Source of the DNA: Lactobacillus panisapium
Lineage (GTDB): Bacteria > Bacillota > Bacilli > Lactobacillales > Lactobacillaceae
Direction: 5' to 3'
NCBI RefSeq assembly: GCF_019469265.1
Contig: NZ_CP048268.1
Span: forward strand, 1,333,501 to 1,397,500
DNA length: 64,000 nt
The translations under genes were made by a program, and so were the position numbers. The notes under the pieces are model-generated. The model did no database searches. It worked only from the letters and a program-made list of their open reading frames with translations, and was not told the origin of the DNA. Below, in pieces: positions 47,858 to 58,835 of the stretch. Position 1 is the stretch's first letter; each line of letters starts with the position of its first letter.

Positions 47858-50800
47858 CTAGTTTAAACTAGTTGTTGAAAATGACCGGTTCTCTAAAGCG
47901 GTTAAGAGGGCCCTAGCGGTGTCCAAACTAGTTAAAAGTGGAATATTTTGCTGAATTGCAGCTTGCCTAATGATAAAACCATCTGAATTTTTGGCAATGT
48001 CGTGCCCCATAGTATTAATGACTAAATCAATTTGTCCGGTCCGAAATTCTGCTAAAATATTATTTTCTTTCTGTTCGTGAATTTTGCTTACTTCAGTAAC
48101 ATATAGACCATTTTCTTTAAGAAAAGCTGCCGTACCACTAGTTGCAAATATTCGGTAGCCAATTTGGGCAAATCTTTTAGCGATTGGCAAAATTTCTTGC
48201 TTATCCCTATCCTCAATTGTTAATAACACATTACCACTGTCAGGAATTTGCATATTAGCACCGGAAAAGGCCTTATACAGAGCTTTAGGGAAACTTAGGT
48301 CACTTCCCATTACTTCACCGGTTGATTTCATTTCGGGCCCCAGATAACTGTCAACATCGGACAGCTTACTAAACGAAAAGACTGGTGCTTTAACACTAAT
48401 CATTTTTGGCTCTGGAGCTAACCCGTCTTCAAATCCTTGTTCACGTAAACTCTCACCCATAATTACTTTAGTGGCAACCTGGGCCATTTCAATACCAGTA
48501 ATTTTACTTAAGAAAGGAACGGTCCGACTAGCTCGTGGATTCACTTCAATGATATAAATCTCGCCGTCACGCTCAATTAACTGTAAGTTCATAATGCCAT
48601 GGCAATTTAGTTTCAACGCTAATTTCTTAGTGACCGTGACTATTTTTTGTTTGATTTCAGGAGTAAAAGTTTGCGCTGGATAAACAGCCATTGAGTCACC
48701 GGAGTGCACGCCCGCATGTTCAATATGTTCCATAATTCCAGGAATTAAAACCGTTTCACCATCACAGATAGCGTCGACGTCACATTCTTTGCCATCAAGG
48801 TAATCGTCAACTAAAATTGGGTGACTAGCTGCTATATCCACGTGATTTTGTAAATAATCTTCTAGTTCGCTTTCAGTATAAACAATTTCCATTGCTTTAC
48901 CACCAAGCACATAACTTGGTCTAACTAAAACAGGATATCCTAATTCTTTGGCGGCTTTAATAACGCCATCATGAGTGGTGGTAGTGATGCCTTGCGGTTG
49001 CTTAAGGTTTAGCTCTTTAACCACTTGATCAAACAGTTCCCGATCCTCTGCTCGATTCAGATCAGCTACCGTTGTTCCCAAAATCTTAATACCGTGATCT
49101 TCAAGCCCAGCCGCCAGATTGATGGAGGTTTGACCACCAAACTGGATAATTACCCCTTCGGGTTGCTCAAGATCACAAACATTTAAGACATCTTCTAGTG
49201 TTAGAGGTTCAAAATAAAGTTTGTCAGAAATTGAAAAATCGGTTGAAACTGTCTCAGGATTTGAATTAATTACAATCGCTTCATAACCCATTTTTTGAAG
49301 AGCTTTAACACAATGAACGGTTGCATAATCAAATTCTACACCCTGACCAATCCTGATTGGACCGGATCCAACAACTAAAACAGACTTCTTGCCGGTTTTT
49401 TCACTTTCATTTTCACCATCATAAGTTGAATAAAAGTATGGCGTTGTTGACTCAAATTCAGCCGCACAAGTATCAACCATTTTGTACACCGGAATAAGGT
49501 GATGTTTTTTACGCAAATTGCGGACATCATCTTCTGTTTGCCGCCATAATTTGGCAATCATTGCATCACTAAAGCCGTATCGCTTAGCATTTTCTAACGT
49601 AGCAAAATCGCTCGGCTTAGCTGTGATTTCTTTTTCTAGCTCAACTATATGTTTAACAATATCTAAGAAATAGTAATTGATCTTGGTAAGTTCATGAACG
49701 TCCGACATTGTATAGCCTCTTCTAAACGCCTCAGCAAGGTAGAAAAGACGGTCATCCTGGACCTTTACCAGCTTGTTTTCAAGATCTTCATCCCTAGCAT
49801 GATGGGCCTGGGACGAATAAAAATCTTTTTGATCAATTTCTAATGACCGAACCGCTTTTTGAAACGCTTCTTCGGCCGTGCGCCCAATCGCCATTACCTC
49901 ACCGGTTGCCTTCATTTGAGTACCTAATTCACGGTCTGCCTTAGTAAATTTATCAAACGGAAAGCGTGGTATTTTGCATACTACGTAGTCAAGAGCAGGC
50001 TCAAATTCCGCAAAGGTAGTCCCAGTGACGGGGTTTTTAATTTCATCCAGAGTTAAGCCAACAGCAATTTTGGCAGCCATTTTAGCAATCGGATAACCAG
50101 TGGCTTTTGAAGCTAGGGCTGACGAACGAGAAACACGGGGATTAACTTCGATAACATCATAATTAAAACTGTTGGGATCAAGAGCGAGTTGGACATTGCA
50201 TCCCCCTTCAATTTTCAGCGCCCTAATCAAGCGTAAGGAGCAGTCCCGCAACATTTGATACTCTTTATCAGATAAGGTTTGCGATGGGGAAAAAACAATC
50301 GAGTCACCAGTATGCACGCCAACAGGATCAAAGTTTTCCATACAGCAAACAATCATGGCATTATCATCATGGTCACGCATTACTTCAAACTCAATTTCTT
50401 TATAACCAGCAATTGAGCGCTCGATTAAGCACTCTGTCACCGGCGAAAGCTCTAAACCATTTTTGGCAACACTGGCTAATTCTTCGCGGTCGTTACAAAT
50501 ACCGCCACCCGTTCCGCCCATTGTAAAAGCGGGACGAACAATAATTGGGTAACCAATTTCATCACCAAACTCTAAGGCTTCCTGAACCGTCTTTACACTT
50601 TTAGATGGCGGTACTGGCTCACCCAGTTTTTGACAAAGCTCTTTAAATTTTTCCCTGTCTTCTGCTTGCTCAATTGACTCAAGTTTAGTTCCTAATAATT
50701 CAATATTGAGTTCAGTCAAAATACCGCTTTTAGCTAAGGACAAGGCCATATTTAACCCCACTTGCCCGCCTAAAGTTGGCAGAATTGCATCGGGGTATTC

Positions 50801-51040
50801 TTGACGAATGATGCGGGAAACTGAATCAACTGTCAAAGGCTCTAAATAAACCTTATCGGCAATTGTTGTATCAGTCATGATCGTGGCAGGATTCGAATTG
50901 ACCAAAACCACTTCATACCCCTCTTCACGCAATGCTAAGCAAGCTTGCGTTCCTGAATAATCAAATTCGGCAGCCTGGCCAATAATAATCGGGCCAGACC
51001 CAATTACCATAATTTTTTTAATATCAGTTCGTTTAGGCAT
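47858..51040 (-). CDS. carB: Carbamoyl phosphate synthase large subunit
   Basis: 1060 residues from ATG at 51040 ([17 protein letters not shown]); a longer in-frame start overlaps carA. Two homologous ATP-grasp halves (residues ~1-550 and ~550-935), each with the GSGP..IGQ nucleotide motif ([24 protein letters not shown]) and EVNPR metal motif, then an MGS allosteric domain ([10 protein letters not shown]) at the C-terminus. Makes carbamoyl phosphate with CarA for pyrimidine synthesis. Last gene of the pyrR-pyrB-pyrC-carA-carB operon. Confidence 0.96.
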   Translation of the reverse strand: MPKRTDIKKIMVIGSGPIIIGQAAEFDYSGTQACLALREEGYEVVLVNSNPATIMTDTTIADKVYLEPLTVDSVSRIIRQEYPDAILPTLGGQVGLNMALSLAKSGILTELNIELLGTKLESIEQAEDREKFKELCQKLGEPVPPSKSVKTVQEALEFGDEIGYPIIVRPAFTMGGTGGGICNDREELASVAKNGLELSPVTECLIERSIAGYKEIEFEVMRDHDDNAMIVCCMENFDPVGVHTGDSIVFSPSQTLSDKEYQMLRDCSLRLIRALKIEGGCNVQLALDPNSFNYDVIEVNPRVSRSSALASKATGYPIAKMAAKIAVGLTLDEIKNPVTGTTFAEFEPALDYVVCKIPRFPFDKFTKADRELGTQMKATGEVMAIGRTAEEAFQKAVRSLEIDQKDFYSSQAHHARDEDLENKLVKVQDDRLFYLAEAFRRGYTMSDVHELTKINYYFLDIVKHIVELEKEITAKPSDFATLENAKRYGFSDAMIAKLWRQTEDDVRNLRKKHHLIPVYKMVDTCAAEFESTTPYFYSTYDGENESEKTGKKSVLVVGSGPIRIGQGVEFDYATVHCVKALQKMGYEAIVINSNPETVSTDFSISDKLYFEPLTLEDVLNVCDLEQPEGVIIQFGGQTSINLAAGLEDHGIKILGTTVADLNRAEDRELFDQVVKELNLKQPQGITTTTHDGVIKAAKELGYPVLVRPSYVLGGKAMEIVYTESELEDYLQNHVDIAASHPILVDDYLDGKECDVDAICDGETVLIPGIMEHIEHAGVHSGDSMAVYPAQTFTPEIKQKIVTVTKKLALKLNCHGIMNLQLIERDGEIYIIEVNPRASRTVPFLSKITGIEMAQVATKVIMGESLREQGFEDGLAPEPKMISVKAPVFSFSKLSDVDSYLGPEMKSTGEVMGSDLSFPKALYKAFSGANMQIPDSGNVLLTIEDRDKQEILPIAKRFAQIGYRIFATSGTAAFLKENGLYVTEVSKIHEQKENNILAEFRTGQIDLVINTMGHDIAKNSDGFIIRQAAIQQNIPLLTSLDTARALLTALENRSFSTTSLN

Positions 51041-52118
51041 GATTTTCAGTTTCCTTTCTTTGATCAATCATCTGCATAAAGTAGTCAAAAATACCTTCCT
51101 CATCGTGTGGTCCAGGTGTACTGTCTGGGTGAAATTGTACTGAAAAGGCTGGATACTTTTTATGGCGCAAACCTTCAACGGTGCCGTCATTAACTTCAAC
51201 ATGCGTAATCATCAGGTTATCAGGATCAATTGATTCGCGCGCAACAGCATAGCCATGATTTTGGGAAGTAAAGCCAATATTACCGGTTGCGATTTCCCTT
51301 ACTGGATGGTTAAAACCACGGTGACCGAATTTCATTTTATAAGTTTTAGCACCATTGGCTAAAGCAAAGACTTGGTGACCCATACAAATGCCCATCAAAG
51401 GAATTTGTTTTTCCACCTTGCGAACCATTTCAGCCGCAGCGCTCATTTCTAAGGGGTCGCCCGGTCCATTCGATAGTAAAACACCGTCTGGCTTTAATGC
51501 TAGAATCTTTTCTGCCGAAACAGTATAAGGCAAAACAACGCAGTTACAATCACGTTTTCCTAATTCACGTAAAATACTATTTTTTAGTCCAAAATCGACC
51601 ACCACAATGTTGCGCTTTGATCCTGGTACGGGATAAGATTTTGAAGTTGAAACGCGGTCAATCACTCCTTTAGTGACATTTAATTGCTGCAACTGTTCAG
51701 CAATCTCTTTTGCTTCAGCTTTATCAGAGCAAATTTGACCACGCATGGTGCCGTACATTCGCAGCTTTTTAACTAAAGCACGCGTATCAATTCCCTGAAT
51801 TCCAGGAGTATCCAAGCTTTTCAGAAATTTAGGCAAAGTTGTTTGCATCCGCCAATTATCGGGATGACGTGCTACTTGGTGACAGATGACCCCCTTAATT
51901 CCGGGCTCCAATGATTCGTAATCTGCTAAGGTAATACCATAATTACCAATTAGCGGATTAGTAAAAACCAGAATTTGATCTGCATATGACTGGTCCGTAA
52001 TCGCTTCTTGGTAGCCAGTCATTCCAGTTGTAAAAACAACTTCACCTTTGGTTTCACGCGCACTGCCAAAACCTTCACCCTCATAAATACTGCCATCTTC
52101 TAAAATTAAATACCTCAT
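51033..52118 (-). CDS. carA: Carbamoyl phosphate synthase small subunit
   Basis: 361 residues. N-terminal small-subunit domain and C-terminal class I glutamine amidotransferase: nucleophile Cys in GICMGHQV, His/Glu near the end ([17 protein letters not shown]). Supplies ammonia to CarB through the intersubunit channel. Overlaps carB by 8 bases and begins right after pyrC, so translation is coupled. Part of the PyrR-controlled operon. Confidence 0.95.
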   Translation of the reverse strand: MRYLILEDGSIYEGEGFGSARETKGEVVFTTGMTGYQEAITDQSYADQILVFTNPLIGNYGITLADYESLEPGIKGVICHQVARHPDNWRMQTTLPKFLKSLDTPGIQGIDTRALVKKLRMYGTMRGQICSDKAEAKEIAEQLQQLNVTKGVIDRVSTSKSYPVPGSKRNIVVVDFGLKNSILRELGKRDCNCVVLPYTVSAEKILALKPDGVLLSNGPGDPLEMSAAAEMVRKVEKQIPLMGICMGHQVFALANGAKTYKMKFGHRGFNHPVREIATGNIGFTSQNHGYAVARESIDPDNLMITHVEVNDGTVEGLRHKKYPAFSVQFHPDSTPGPHDEEGIFDYFMQMIDQRKETENHA

Positions 52119-53393
52119 TTAATTTCCTTTCTTTTGGAAGACAATTTCACCTGCCACCATTGTCAGCTCAGTTTGTCCGTATACTGAGTCACCAGTAAAA
52201 GGTGTATTTTTACCCTTTGATAAATAATCCTGTTCCTTTATTTGCTCTTCATGCGCTAAGTCAAAAATTGCTAGATCAGCTGGCTGACCAAGCGCTATTT
52301 TACCCGCGTGTTGTAAGTTGAAAGCGGCTGCAGGTTTAGTAGTAAGCCAACTCAGTAATTGCGTTAAAGTAAAAATCCCGGGTTTAACAAAATGTGTGTA
52401 CAGTTCGCTAAAGGCAGTTTCACTTCCCGTAATACCAAAAGCCGCTTTTGCAAATCCGCCTTGTTTATCTTTTGCTGTGTGTGGTGCATGGTCAGTAGCA
52501 ATCATGTCAATTGTGCCATCAAGTAAACCCGTAATTAAGGCCTGTTGGTCAGTCTTAGATCTTAGTGGTGGATTCATCTTATATTGTCCTTGGTTAGCGA
52601 TAATATCTTGGTCAGCTAATAACAAATGATGCGGTGTTACTTCACAAGTCACATGAATACCCTTTTGCTTAGCAATTCTGACCAGTTCAACACTAGTTGC
52701 GGTTGAAACATGACAAATGTGGTAGTGGACACCCGTTTTTTGCGCTAGTAATAAATCACGGGCAATTTGAGTGGTCTCAGCTAATTCAGTGACTGGTCGC
52801 AATTCAAACTCATCCGCTTTGGTTCCTTCATTGATCACACCAAAGTTAAACAAAGAATCATCTTGAGCATGTTCTGCAATAACCAGATCATTTTCTTGCG
52901 CTTTTTGCATTGCCAAATACATTGTCTGGGCTTCTTGAACACCTTTACCATCATTGCTAAGAGCAAAACAACCTGCTTGTTTCAAACTATGATAATCGGG
53001 TAGTTCAGTTCCTTGCTCATCGACTGTAATTGGGCCGTATTGCAAGATATTTACTTGACCATTTTCCTGATTATTTTTGACCATTTTACTCATTAATTCG
53101 GCAGTGTTGGGAACCGGTACAACATTAGGCATTGCTCCCACCGTAGTAAAACCACCTCGAGCAGCCGCTAGCGACCCAGTTTGCACATTTTCCTTAGCGG
53201 TTTGTCCTGGATCACGATAATGAACATGCATATCCACCAAGCCCGGACTTACTAACTTGGCACTGGCATTTATTTCATGATCGGCTTGCAAATTAGTACC
53301 GATCGCACTAATTACACCATTTTCAATTAATAAATCTCCTCGCTCAATCTGATCCCCTAAAAATAGCTGACCGTTTTTAATTACCGTCGCCAT
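52119..53393 (-). CDS. pyrC: Dihydroorotase
   Basis: 424 residues. Class I dihydroorotase: metal-binding DMHVHYRDPG at ~60, HAQDDSL and HICHVSTA histidines, and ATDHAPH with the catalytic Asp. Cyclises carbamoyl aspartate to dihydroorotate. Immediately follows pyrB (one-base overlap) and precedes carA. Confidence 0.95.
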   Translation of the reverse strand: MATVIKNGQLFLGDQIERGDLLIENGVISAIGTNLQADHEINASAKLVSPGLVDMHVHYRDPGQTAKENVQTGSLAAARGGFTTVGAMPNVVPVPNTAELMSKMVKNNQENGQVNILQYGPITVDEQGTELPDYHSLKQAGCFALSNDGKGVQEAQTMYLAMQKAQENDLVIAEHAQDDSLFNFGVINEGTKADEFELRPVTELAETTQIARDLLLAQKTGVHYHICHVSTATSVELVRIAKQKGIHVTCEVTPHHLLLADQDIIANQGQYKMNPPLRSKTDQQALITGLLDGTIDMIATDHAPHTAKDKQGGFAKAAFGITGSETAFSELYTHFVKPGIFTLTQLLSWLTTKPAAAFNLQHAGKIALGQPADLAIFDLAHEEQIKEQDYLSKGKNTPFTGDSVYGQTELTMVAGEIVFQKKGN

Positions 53394-54349
53394 TATGAAA
53401 GTCCTCCTAATTTGCGTCCACGAAGAACTGCCTCAATCATCGCCATTCGCATAAACACACCATTTTCCATTTGACGAACAAAGCGTGACTTGGGGGCCTC
53501 AACCAAGTCCCCTGCAAGTTCAACATCATGATTAATTGGACCCGGGTGCATAATGATGGCGTCATCCTTCATGGCCTGATAGCGCTCTTGATTAATGCCA
53601 TATTCTGCATGATACTTTTTAGCATCAAATTGCGACTCATTAGGGTCACCCGCATGGCGTTCATGTTGAACACGCAAAAGCATCATGACATCCATCTCTC
53701 TAACCAAATCATCAAGTTTCTTAAATTGACCATACCGATCATATTCTTTGTCATACCAGTATTCAGGGCCGGAAAAGTAAACTTTAGCTCCTAGCTTAGT
53801 AAGAAGTTCCATGTCACTTTTAGCAACCCGAGAATTAGTAATGTCACCGACAATTGCGACCTTTAAATCTTTAAAGTGGCCAAATTGTTCATAAATCGTC
53901 ATCATGTCCAGCATGCATTGTGATGGGTGCTGACCGCTGCCATCACCAGCATTAATTACCCCAATAGCCAAATGGTGACCTTGACCTGGATTAATCAGCT
54001 TTTCATAATATTCATTTTCAGAATGTCTGATTACTTCAATATCAATCCCGAGAGCCTGCATGATCAGCGAAGTATCATATAATGTTTCGCCTTTTTTAGT
54101 AGAACTGTGAGATGGGTCAAAGGGAATTACGGTTAGGCCCAAACGTCTTTCTGCCATTTCAAAACTGGTATGAGTTCGACTAGAATTTTCGAAAAACATG
54201 TTAGTAACATAAACTGGTTTAGTAAGGTGCGGGCTCGCTCCACCATTTTTAAAGTATTGTGCACGTGCAATTAAGGCCTCTACTTCTTCGACACTTAAAT
54301 TTTCCACACTGACAAATGAAGGTAAGGTAACTAAGTTAGTTGTTTTCAT
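53393..54349 (-). CDS. pyrB: Aspartate carbamoyltransferase catalytic chain
   Basis: 318 residues. Carbamoyl-phosphate loop motif [13 protein letters not shown] and aspartate-binding [12 protein letters not shown] and HPGPI are intact. No pyrI-type regulatory chain nearby, as usual in Bacillota. Preceded by a PyrR-type attenuator (54371-54484). Condenses carbamoyl phosphate with aspartate. Confidence 0.96.
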   Translation of the reverse strand: MKTTNLVTLPSFVSVENLSVEEVEALIARAQYFKNGGASPHLTKPVYVTNMFFENSSRTHTSFEMAERRLGLTVIPFDPSHSSTKKGETLYDTSLIMQALGIDIEVIRHSENEYYEKLINPGQGHHLAIGVINAGDGSGQHPSQCMLDMMTIYEQFGHFKDLKVAIVGDITNSRVAKSDMELLTKLGAKVYFSGPEYWYDKEYDRYGQFKKLDDLVREMDVMMLLRVQHERHAGDPNESQFDAKKYHAEYGINQERYQAMKDDAIIMHPGPINHDVELAGDLVEAPKSRFVRQMENGVFMRMAMIEAVLRGRKLGGLS

Positions 54350-54370
54350 TGTTTAAAACTCTTTCTTTTG

Positions 54371-54410
54371 TAAAAAAATAAACCTGAAGCATTAATCTCG
54401 CTCCAGGCTT
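54371..54410 (-). terminator. pyrB leader attenuator terminator
   Basis: Minus strand: AAGCCTGGAGC and GCTTCAGGTTT form a hairpin followed by ATTTTTTT. Works with the PyrR site at 54468-54484. Confidence 0.8.
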
Positions 54411-54467
54411 ATCAAAAGGATTTTTTCGGTGCAACAATGTGCATGACGAAAGAAACTCAAACCCTTC

Positions 54468-54484
54468 TGACCCTCTCTGGAGCC
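54468..54484 (-). promoter_or_regulatory. PyrR-binding site in pyrB leader
   Basis: GGCTCCAGAGAGGGTCAG on the minus strand matches the PyrR anti-antiterminator consensus (UCCnGnGAGGyU). UMP-bound PyrR stabilises it and promotes the terminator. Confidence 0.8.
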
Positions 54485-54516
54485 AATTAAATGGTTGAAT
54501 TAATTAAAAGTATTAA

Positions 54517-55056
54517 TCATGATAACGGTTTTAATTCGACGCTATCTTTTTGGTCGATTTCTTCAACGTGAACAGCAACTTGCTCATGCGATGACGTTGG
54601 GATATTTTTGCCAACAAAGTCAGCACGAATCGGCAATTCACGGTGACCACGATCAACCAAAACTGCGACTGCAATTGAACTTGGCCGGCCAGCATCCATG
54701 ATGGCGTCCATCGCAGCCCGAATAGTGCGGCCAGTAAAGAGCACATCGTCAACTAACACAACATGCTTGTTAGAAACATCAACGCCCAAGTCCGCGTTAT
54801 TGACAACTGGATCTTGCTTAAGCGAAGCATCATGACGATCATCACGGTAAAGCGTAATATCAAGTTGGCCAATTGGGACATCTACACCTTCAAGCTTTTG
54901 AATGCGATCATGAATTCTTTGTGCCAGATAAACACCACGCGTTTTGATGCCGACTAAAACTAAATCCTCAGTTCCCTTATTATGTTCAATAATTTCATAA
55001 GTAATTCGCGTTAAGGCCCGCTTCATTGCGAGTGCATCCCAAATTTCTTTTGCCAT
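54517..55056 (-). CDS. pyrR: PyrR bifunctional regulator / uracil phosphoribosyltransferase
   Basis: 179 residues, GAGGAG upstream of ATG. Type I PRTase with the PRPP loop [17 protein letters not shown] and [10 protein letters not shown]; the basic RNA-binding patch is typical of PyrR. Binds pyr leader RNA in response to UMP and also shows weak UPRTase activity. Autoregulated by its own leader. Confidence 0.96.
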   Translation of the reverse strand: MAKEIWDALAMKRALTRITYEIIEHNKGTEDLVLVGIKTRGVYLAQRIHDRIQKLEGVDVPIGQLDITLYRDDRHDASLKQDPVVNNADLGVDVSNKHVVLVDDVLFTGRTIRAAMDAIMDAGRPSSIAVAVLVDRGHRELPIRADFVGKNIPTSSHEQVAVHVEEIDQKDSVELKPLS

Positions 55057-55085
55057 TTTCTTCTCCTCTTACTTCTTCGCCCATG

Positions 55086-55121
55086 AAAAAAGCACCTAAT
55101 CTGCTTGAGACTAGGTGCTTC
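55086..55121 (-). terminator. pyrR leader attenuator terminator
   Basis: GAAGCACCTA and TAGGTGCTTTTTTC stem-loop on the minus strand, just before pyrR. Confidence 0.85.
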
Positions 55122-55156
55122 CTAAAAAGTCAATACTTAATTGAGCTTGCCTTGCT

Positions 55157-55172
55157 AGCCTCACGGGACTAA
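55157..55172 (-). promoter_or_regulatory. PyrR-binding site in pyrR leader
   Basis: TTAGTCCCGTGAGGCT on the minus strand, a close match to the PyrR RNA consensus; precedes the terminator by about 35 bases. Confidence 0.85.
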
Positions 55173-55195
55173 TTTTAAAGACATTAATCTAGTTA

Positions 55196-55224
55196 AATAT
55201 ACGAGATGTTGGGCAAGTTGTCAA
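55196..55224 (-). promoter_or_regulatory. pyr operon promoter
   Basis: TTGACA (55224-55219), 17-base spacer, TATATT (55201-55196) on the minus strand; a near-consensus vegetative promoter for the pyrR-pyrB-pyrC-carAB operon. Confidence 0.9.
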
Positions 55225-55350
55225 CCGCTAAATTGTTTATTTGAAAAATAACTTCCTAAATCCGGTCACAATAGTTTATTTGGGCAAAATTGTTTTACAC
55301 TTCTTAGGTAGCTACCGTCACAAGCTTATTTAATTTCAATTGACTTCTAA

Positions 55351-55707
55351 CTAAAGTATTTCAAAAAAATATATGCCTAAAACTAATATCGGCCAATCAA
55401 TGTCAGGAATTATTTTTTTCAGAAACAAGAGGTCAAGCGCGGCAAAGATAATCATAATAAGCCCAATAACTCTTTCCCATTTCTGCAAAGAAGATAGGCG
55501 TGCGCCGACTTCATGAGGATAAAATTTTTTAACCACTTTTTGGCTAAAAGACAGAGCGAAGAAAATTACTCCAAGCCCAACCCAAAAAAGCAGGTAAAAT
55601 AGCCCTTGTTTTGAGTTAAAATCAGAATAATTAACTATTCCAACAAAAACTGCAAAAAAAGCGGTAATTCTCAATATCTGCTTGCCCGTAAACTTAGAAG
55701 TCAACAT
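55351..55707 (-). CDS. Small membrane protein (118 aa), paralogous with 55798-56166
   Basis: Four hydrophobic helices (ITAFFAVFVGIVN; LFYLLFWVGLGVIFFALSF; VIGLIMIIFAALDLL; WPILVLGIYFF). Central SSLQKWERVIGLIMIIFAALDL corresponds to SANQKFERGMGLVLVAISL in the next gene. Lactobacillus-type protein of unknown function, between pyr genes but with no sign of co-regulation. Confidence 0.7.
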   Translation of the reverse strand: MLTSKFTGKQILRITAFFAVFVGIVNYSDFNSKQGLFYLLFWVGLGVIFFALSFSQKVVKKFYPHEVGARLSSLQKWERVIGLIMIIFAALDLLFLKKIIPDIDWPILVLGIYFFEIL

Positions 55708-55797
55708 CTCTTTTTACCTTAAACCGTTTTAACCCTTTTTGCCGTTAACAATAATTTGTTTGAAAAAGTCGATTACTTTAAAATGCCAAGTAAAAAA

Positions 55798-56166
55798 TCA
55801 TTTCCAAAGAGCAAAGGCAGGCTCAGCAGGAAAAAGTGCAAATAGCAACCCAGTATCAAGTGTTATTAACAGAACTGTCTCATTATCTAGCATAAAACAA
55901 AATAATGATATTGCGACCAGCACTAACCCCATGCCACGCTCGAATTTTTGATTAGCGGATAATTGCGCATTTTTTTCGGGTATTTTTGCAACAATCTTGG
56001 GAATAAATGAACCCGCCAAGATTAAAAGCCCAATAATTAAAAATGTTATCAGGTATGTTGAACGGAAATTAGAACTTGCATGATAATATCCAAATAAACC
56101 TAGCAAAAATTGGACAGCTGCCATTAGCCACATTCTGACTTTACTGGCTAATTTTAACTCAAACAT
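55798..56166 (-). CDS. Small membrane protein (122 aa), paralogous with 55351-55707
   Basis: Four hydrophobic helices: MWLMAAVQFLLGLFGYY, LITFLIIGLLILAGSF, GMGLVLVAISLFCFML and ITLDTGLLFALF. Same layout as the neighbouring gene, suggesting an old tandem duplication. Unknown function. Confidence 0.7.
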   Translation of the reverse strand: MFELKLASKVRMWLMAAVQFLLGLFGYYHASSNFRSTYLITFLIIGLLILAGSFIPKIVAKIPEKNAQLSANQKFERGMGLVLVAISLFCFMLDNETVLLITLDTGLLFALFPAEPAFALWK

Positions 56167-56277
56167 GATTATTTTGCGCCACCTTTAATTCCAATTACTA
56201 AAAACAAAAATTAAATAGTATTTTTTATTATTTAATAATATTATAATAAAGCTAGAAAGTAAAGCTGCTTATTAAAT

Positions 56278-56314
56278 AAAAAACGCAAGCCCCCGTATCA
56301 GTTTTTGCGTTTTC
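56278..56314 (-). terminator. pyrD terminator
   Basis: AAAACGCAA and TTGCGTTTTTT hairpin on the minus strand, directly after pyrD. Confidence 0.8.
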
Positions 56315-56319
56315 CTGAA

Positions 56320-57243
56320 CTAATTAAATTCTACTTGACCAACTAAGTCATTAATATCAGTAACACCTAATTTTTCAAGTATTGCAGGCAAATCTTGCGC
56401 AATGTGCGGACAGATAAGGGCATCCTTAAAGTGTGCACTGCCAACAGCTACTGCATTTGCTCCAGCTAGCATAAACTCAACTACATCTTGAGCACTTTCA
56501 ATTCCACCCATGCCAATAATCGGCAAGTCCGTTACTTGGCGAACCTGATTAATTTGATACAAAGCAATTGGCTTAACACCCGCACCAGAATAGCCGCCAA
56601 TATTATTACCAAGACGTGGTTTACGGGTTTCAATATTGATCCTCATTCCAGTAACGGTGTTAATCATGGATAAGCCATCTGCACCACCCGCTTCGGCAGC
56701 CTTAGCAATTTCGGTCACGCTCGTGACATTAGGCGTCAGTTTAATGTAAATTGGCACATCCACGACTGCTTTAATCGCTGCTGTTAACTCCTCAATTAAA
56801 GCTGGTTGAACGCCAAAGGTCATTCCGCCTTCAGCCACATTTGGACAGGAAAAATTAATTTCTAAGGCATTTACTTTGCCCGAATCTGCTAATTTACGGG
56901 CAACTTCAATATAGCCTGCCTTACTTTCGCCACCAACACTAGCCATTAATGGCAATTCGGGATATTGCTTTTTAATTGGCGGCAACTTAGCCGTAATTAC
57001 TTCATCGACTCCAGGATTAGTAAGTCCCACAGAGTTTAGAACACCCTCATCAAGAACCGCTATTTGTGGCTGTGGGTTACCAATTCGTGCTTCAGGTGTT
57101 GTGGTTTTAATGACTAACGCACCTAATTCGTTTAAATCAAACTTTTTCGCCGCAGGCACATCACCGAACCCAAAAGTACCACTGGCAGGCATAAGTGGAT
57201 TTTTCATCGTTAGTCCTGGTAAATTAACGCTAATTTTTGTCAT
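56320..57243 (-). CDS. pyrD: Dihydroorotate dehydrogenase, class 1B-like
   Basis: 307 residues from ATG at 57243 with GGAGG upstream; the longer ORF upstream is non-coding. FMN-binding TIM barrel with Lys/Asn motifs ([22 protein letters not shown] with the catalytic Cys of class 1B) and C-terminal [23 protein letters not shown]. Class 1B enzymes use a PyrK partner, and none is in the window. Oxidises dihydroorotate. Single-gene transcript, divergent from pyrF. Confidence 0.92.
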   Translation of the reverse strand: MTKISVNLPGLTMKNPLMPASGTFGFGDVPAAKKFDLNELGALVIKTTTPEARIGNPQPQIAVLDEGVLNSVGLTNPGVDEVITAKLPPIKKQYPELPLMASVGGESKAGYIEVARKLADSGKVNALEINFSCPNVAEGGMTFGVQPALIEELTAAIKAVVDVPIYIKLTPNVTSVTEIAKAAEAGGADGLSMINTVTGMRINIETRKPRLGNNIGGYSGAGVKPIALYQINQVRQVTDLPIIGMGGIESAQDVVEFMLAGANAVAVGSAHFKDALICPHIAQDLPAILEKLGVTDINDLVGQVEFN

Positions 57244-57385
57244 CTTTTCCTCCAAAAAATGAATGCTCTCCGTCATTACAATTATTTTTGGGTCTATTTT
57301 ACACGTTTTCTCATTTTTTAAAAGCAAAATTTTTGTTGTATTTTGCCTATCCCGGTGGTAAGCTCTTAATTAACGAACTTTAAAC

Positions 57386-57399
57386 GGTACAGAGAGACC
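57386..57399 (+). promoter_or_regulatory. PyrR-like site in pyrF leader
   Basis: GGTACAGAGAGACC; weaker match to the PyrR consensus (ACAGAGAGACC instead of CCAGAGAGG). The GGTAC-A-GAGAG part can also pair with CTCTCGTACC (57446-57455) in the loop of the downstream terminator, an antiterminator-type contact. Confidence 0.65.
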
Positions 57400-57424
57400 G
57401 CAAGTTAAACACGACTTAAATAAG

Positions 57425-57470
57425 AAAAAAGTCTATTTTGATGCACTCTCGTACCAGAATAGGCTTTTTT
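57425..57470 (+). terminator. pyrF leader attenuator terminator
   Basis: AAAAAAGTCTATTTTG and CAGAATAGGCTTTTTT form a 10-bp stem plus A/T flank, loop ATGCACTCTCGTAC, before the pyrF ribosome site. Confidence 0.8.
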
Positions 57471-57485
57471 GCTTGTGGAGGTTTT

Positions 57486-58193
57486 ATGAAAAAAGCAGTA
57501 TTTGTAGCTTTGGACTATGACAATTTATCTGATGTTCAACAATTGTTAAAACAGTTGGGCGCGCCCAAAGAAACTTATTTAAAAGTGGGAATGGAACTCT
57601 TTTATCATTCTGGCTCTGAATTCGTTTCTGAACTAGTTCAGAAGGGTTATCATATTTTTTTAGATTTAAAGTTGCACGACATCCCTAATACCGTATATGG
57701 AGCAGCTAAACAATTGGCCCGGCTAGGGATTGATTGCACAACGATTCATGCTCTAGGTGGTAGTGCAATGATTGCAGCAGCAAAGAAAGGCTTAATTGAA
57801 GGTACAAAAGCTGGCAAGGAAGTGCCCAAGCTTTTAGCAGTAACTGAATTAACCTCGATTTCAGACCAAATTTTAGCAGACGAGCAAAACTGTTCATTAC
57901 CAATGACCAAGCAAGTCGTTAGCCTTGCTAAAACCGCAAAAATTTCTGGAGCAGATGGCGTTATCTGCTCACCGCTGGAAGTTAGCAATTTGCGTAGTCA
58001 AGTTGGAGAAGACTTTCTCTACGTAACTCCCGGAATCCGGTTAGCAGAAAATCAAAATGGTGACCAAAAACGCGTCGCGACACCCCAAAAAGCTAAAGAA
58101 TACGGCTCAAGTGCAATTGTGGTTGGCCGTCCGATTACGCAGGCTCAGGAACCAGCTATTGTCTATGAAAGAATTAAGAAGGAGTTTAATTAA
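57486..58193 (+). CDS. pyrF: Orotidine 5'-phosphate decarboxylase
   Basis: 235 residues from ATG at 57486, GGAGG four bases upstream; the in-frame ORF from 57438 lies in the terminator. Signature FLDLKLHDIPNTV with the catalytic Lys-Asp pair and C-terminal IVVGRPITQA phosphate loop. Makes UMP. Translationally adjacent to pyrE (no gap). Confidence 0.96.
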   Translation: MKKAVFVALDYDNLSDVQQLLKQLGAPKETYLKVGMELFYHSGSEFVSELVQKGYHIFLDLKLHDIPNTVYGAAKQLARLGIDCTTIHALGGSAMIAAAKKGLIEGTKAGKEVPKLLAVTELTSISDQILADEQNCSLPMTKQVVSLAKTAKISGADGVICSPLEVSNLRSQVGEDFLYVTPGIRLAENQNGDQKRVATPQKAKEYGSSAIVVGRPITQAQEPAIVYERIKKEFN

Positions 58194-58832
58194 ATGTTTC
58201 AAGAACAAATCATTAATAAACTAGTTGAACAAAAAATCATTACAATTTCCCCAAGCAAACCATATACCTATGCTAGTGGTATGCTTTCACCAATCTATAC
58301 TGATTTACGGTTAACAGTCTCATACCCTGATTTGCGGGACTGGATTGCTACTGATCTTGCCGACTTAATTAAAAAGAATTATCCAGATGTCACAATTATT
58401 GGTGGTGTAGCAACCGCTGGAATCCCTCATGCAGCTTGGGTTGCAGCCAAATTAGCGCTACCAATGATTTATGTACGTCCTGAGCCCAAAGATCATGGTA
58501 AGGGTAGACAAATTGAGGGGCGATTTAGTGCCAACGATAAAATTGTTTTAATAGATGATTTAATCACGACTGGTGGTTCCGTCTTAAATGCTGTCAAAGC
58601 AACTAAAAATGAAGGCGGCAATGTTATCGGTGTTGCTTCTATTTTTACTTATTATTTAAAAGATACTAAGCAAAACTTTGCCAAAGCTGATGTTAATTTC
58701 AGTCCCTTATTAACTTATCCTGAACTATTAAAAAAAGAGCAAGAAATGAATTATATCAGTGTTAAGGAATATGAAGCATTAAAAACCTGGCACGAAGACC
58801 CGTGGGCATGGGGTGAAAAATTTAATCACTAA
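58194..58832 (+). CDS. pyrE: Orotate phosphoribosyltransferase
   Basis: 212 residues. PRTase with IVLIDDLITTGGSV PRPP motif, APPYV.-type N-terminal and YVRPEPKDHGKGRQIEG flexible loop. Converts orotate to OMP for PyrF. Ends before a strong bidirectional terminator (58838-58877). Confidence 0.96.
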   Translation: MFQEQIINKLVEQKIITISPSKPYTYASGMLSPIYTDLRLTVSYPDLRDWIATDLADLIKKNYPDVTIIGGVATAGIPHAAWVAAKLALPMIYVRPEPKDHGKGRQIEGRFSANDKIVLIDDLITTGGSVLNAVKATKNEGGNVIGVASIFTYYLKDTKQNFAKADVNFSPLLTYPELLKKEQEMNYISVKEYEALKTWHEDPWAWGEKFNH

Positions 58833-58835
58833 AAT

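Noticed and set aside
54350-54516. Separate small gene between pyrR and pyrB
   Set aside because: The segment is fully explained by the PyrR-binding site and attenuator.
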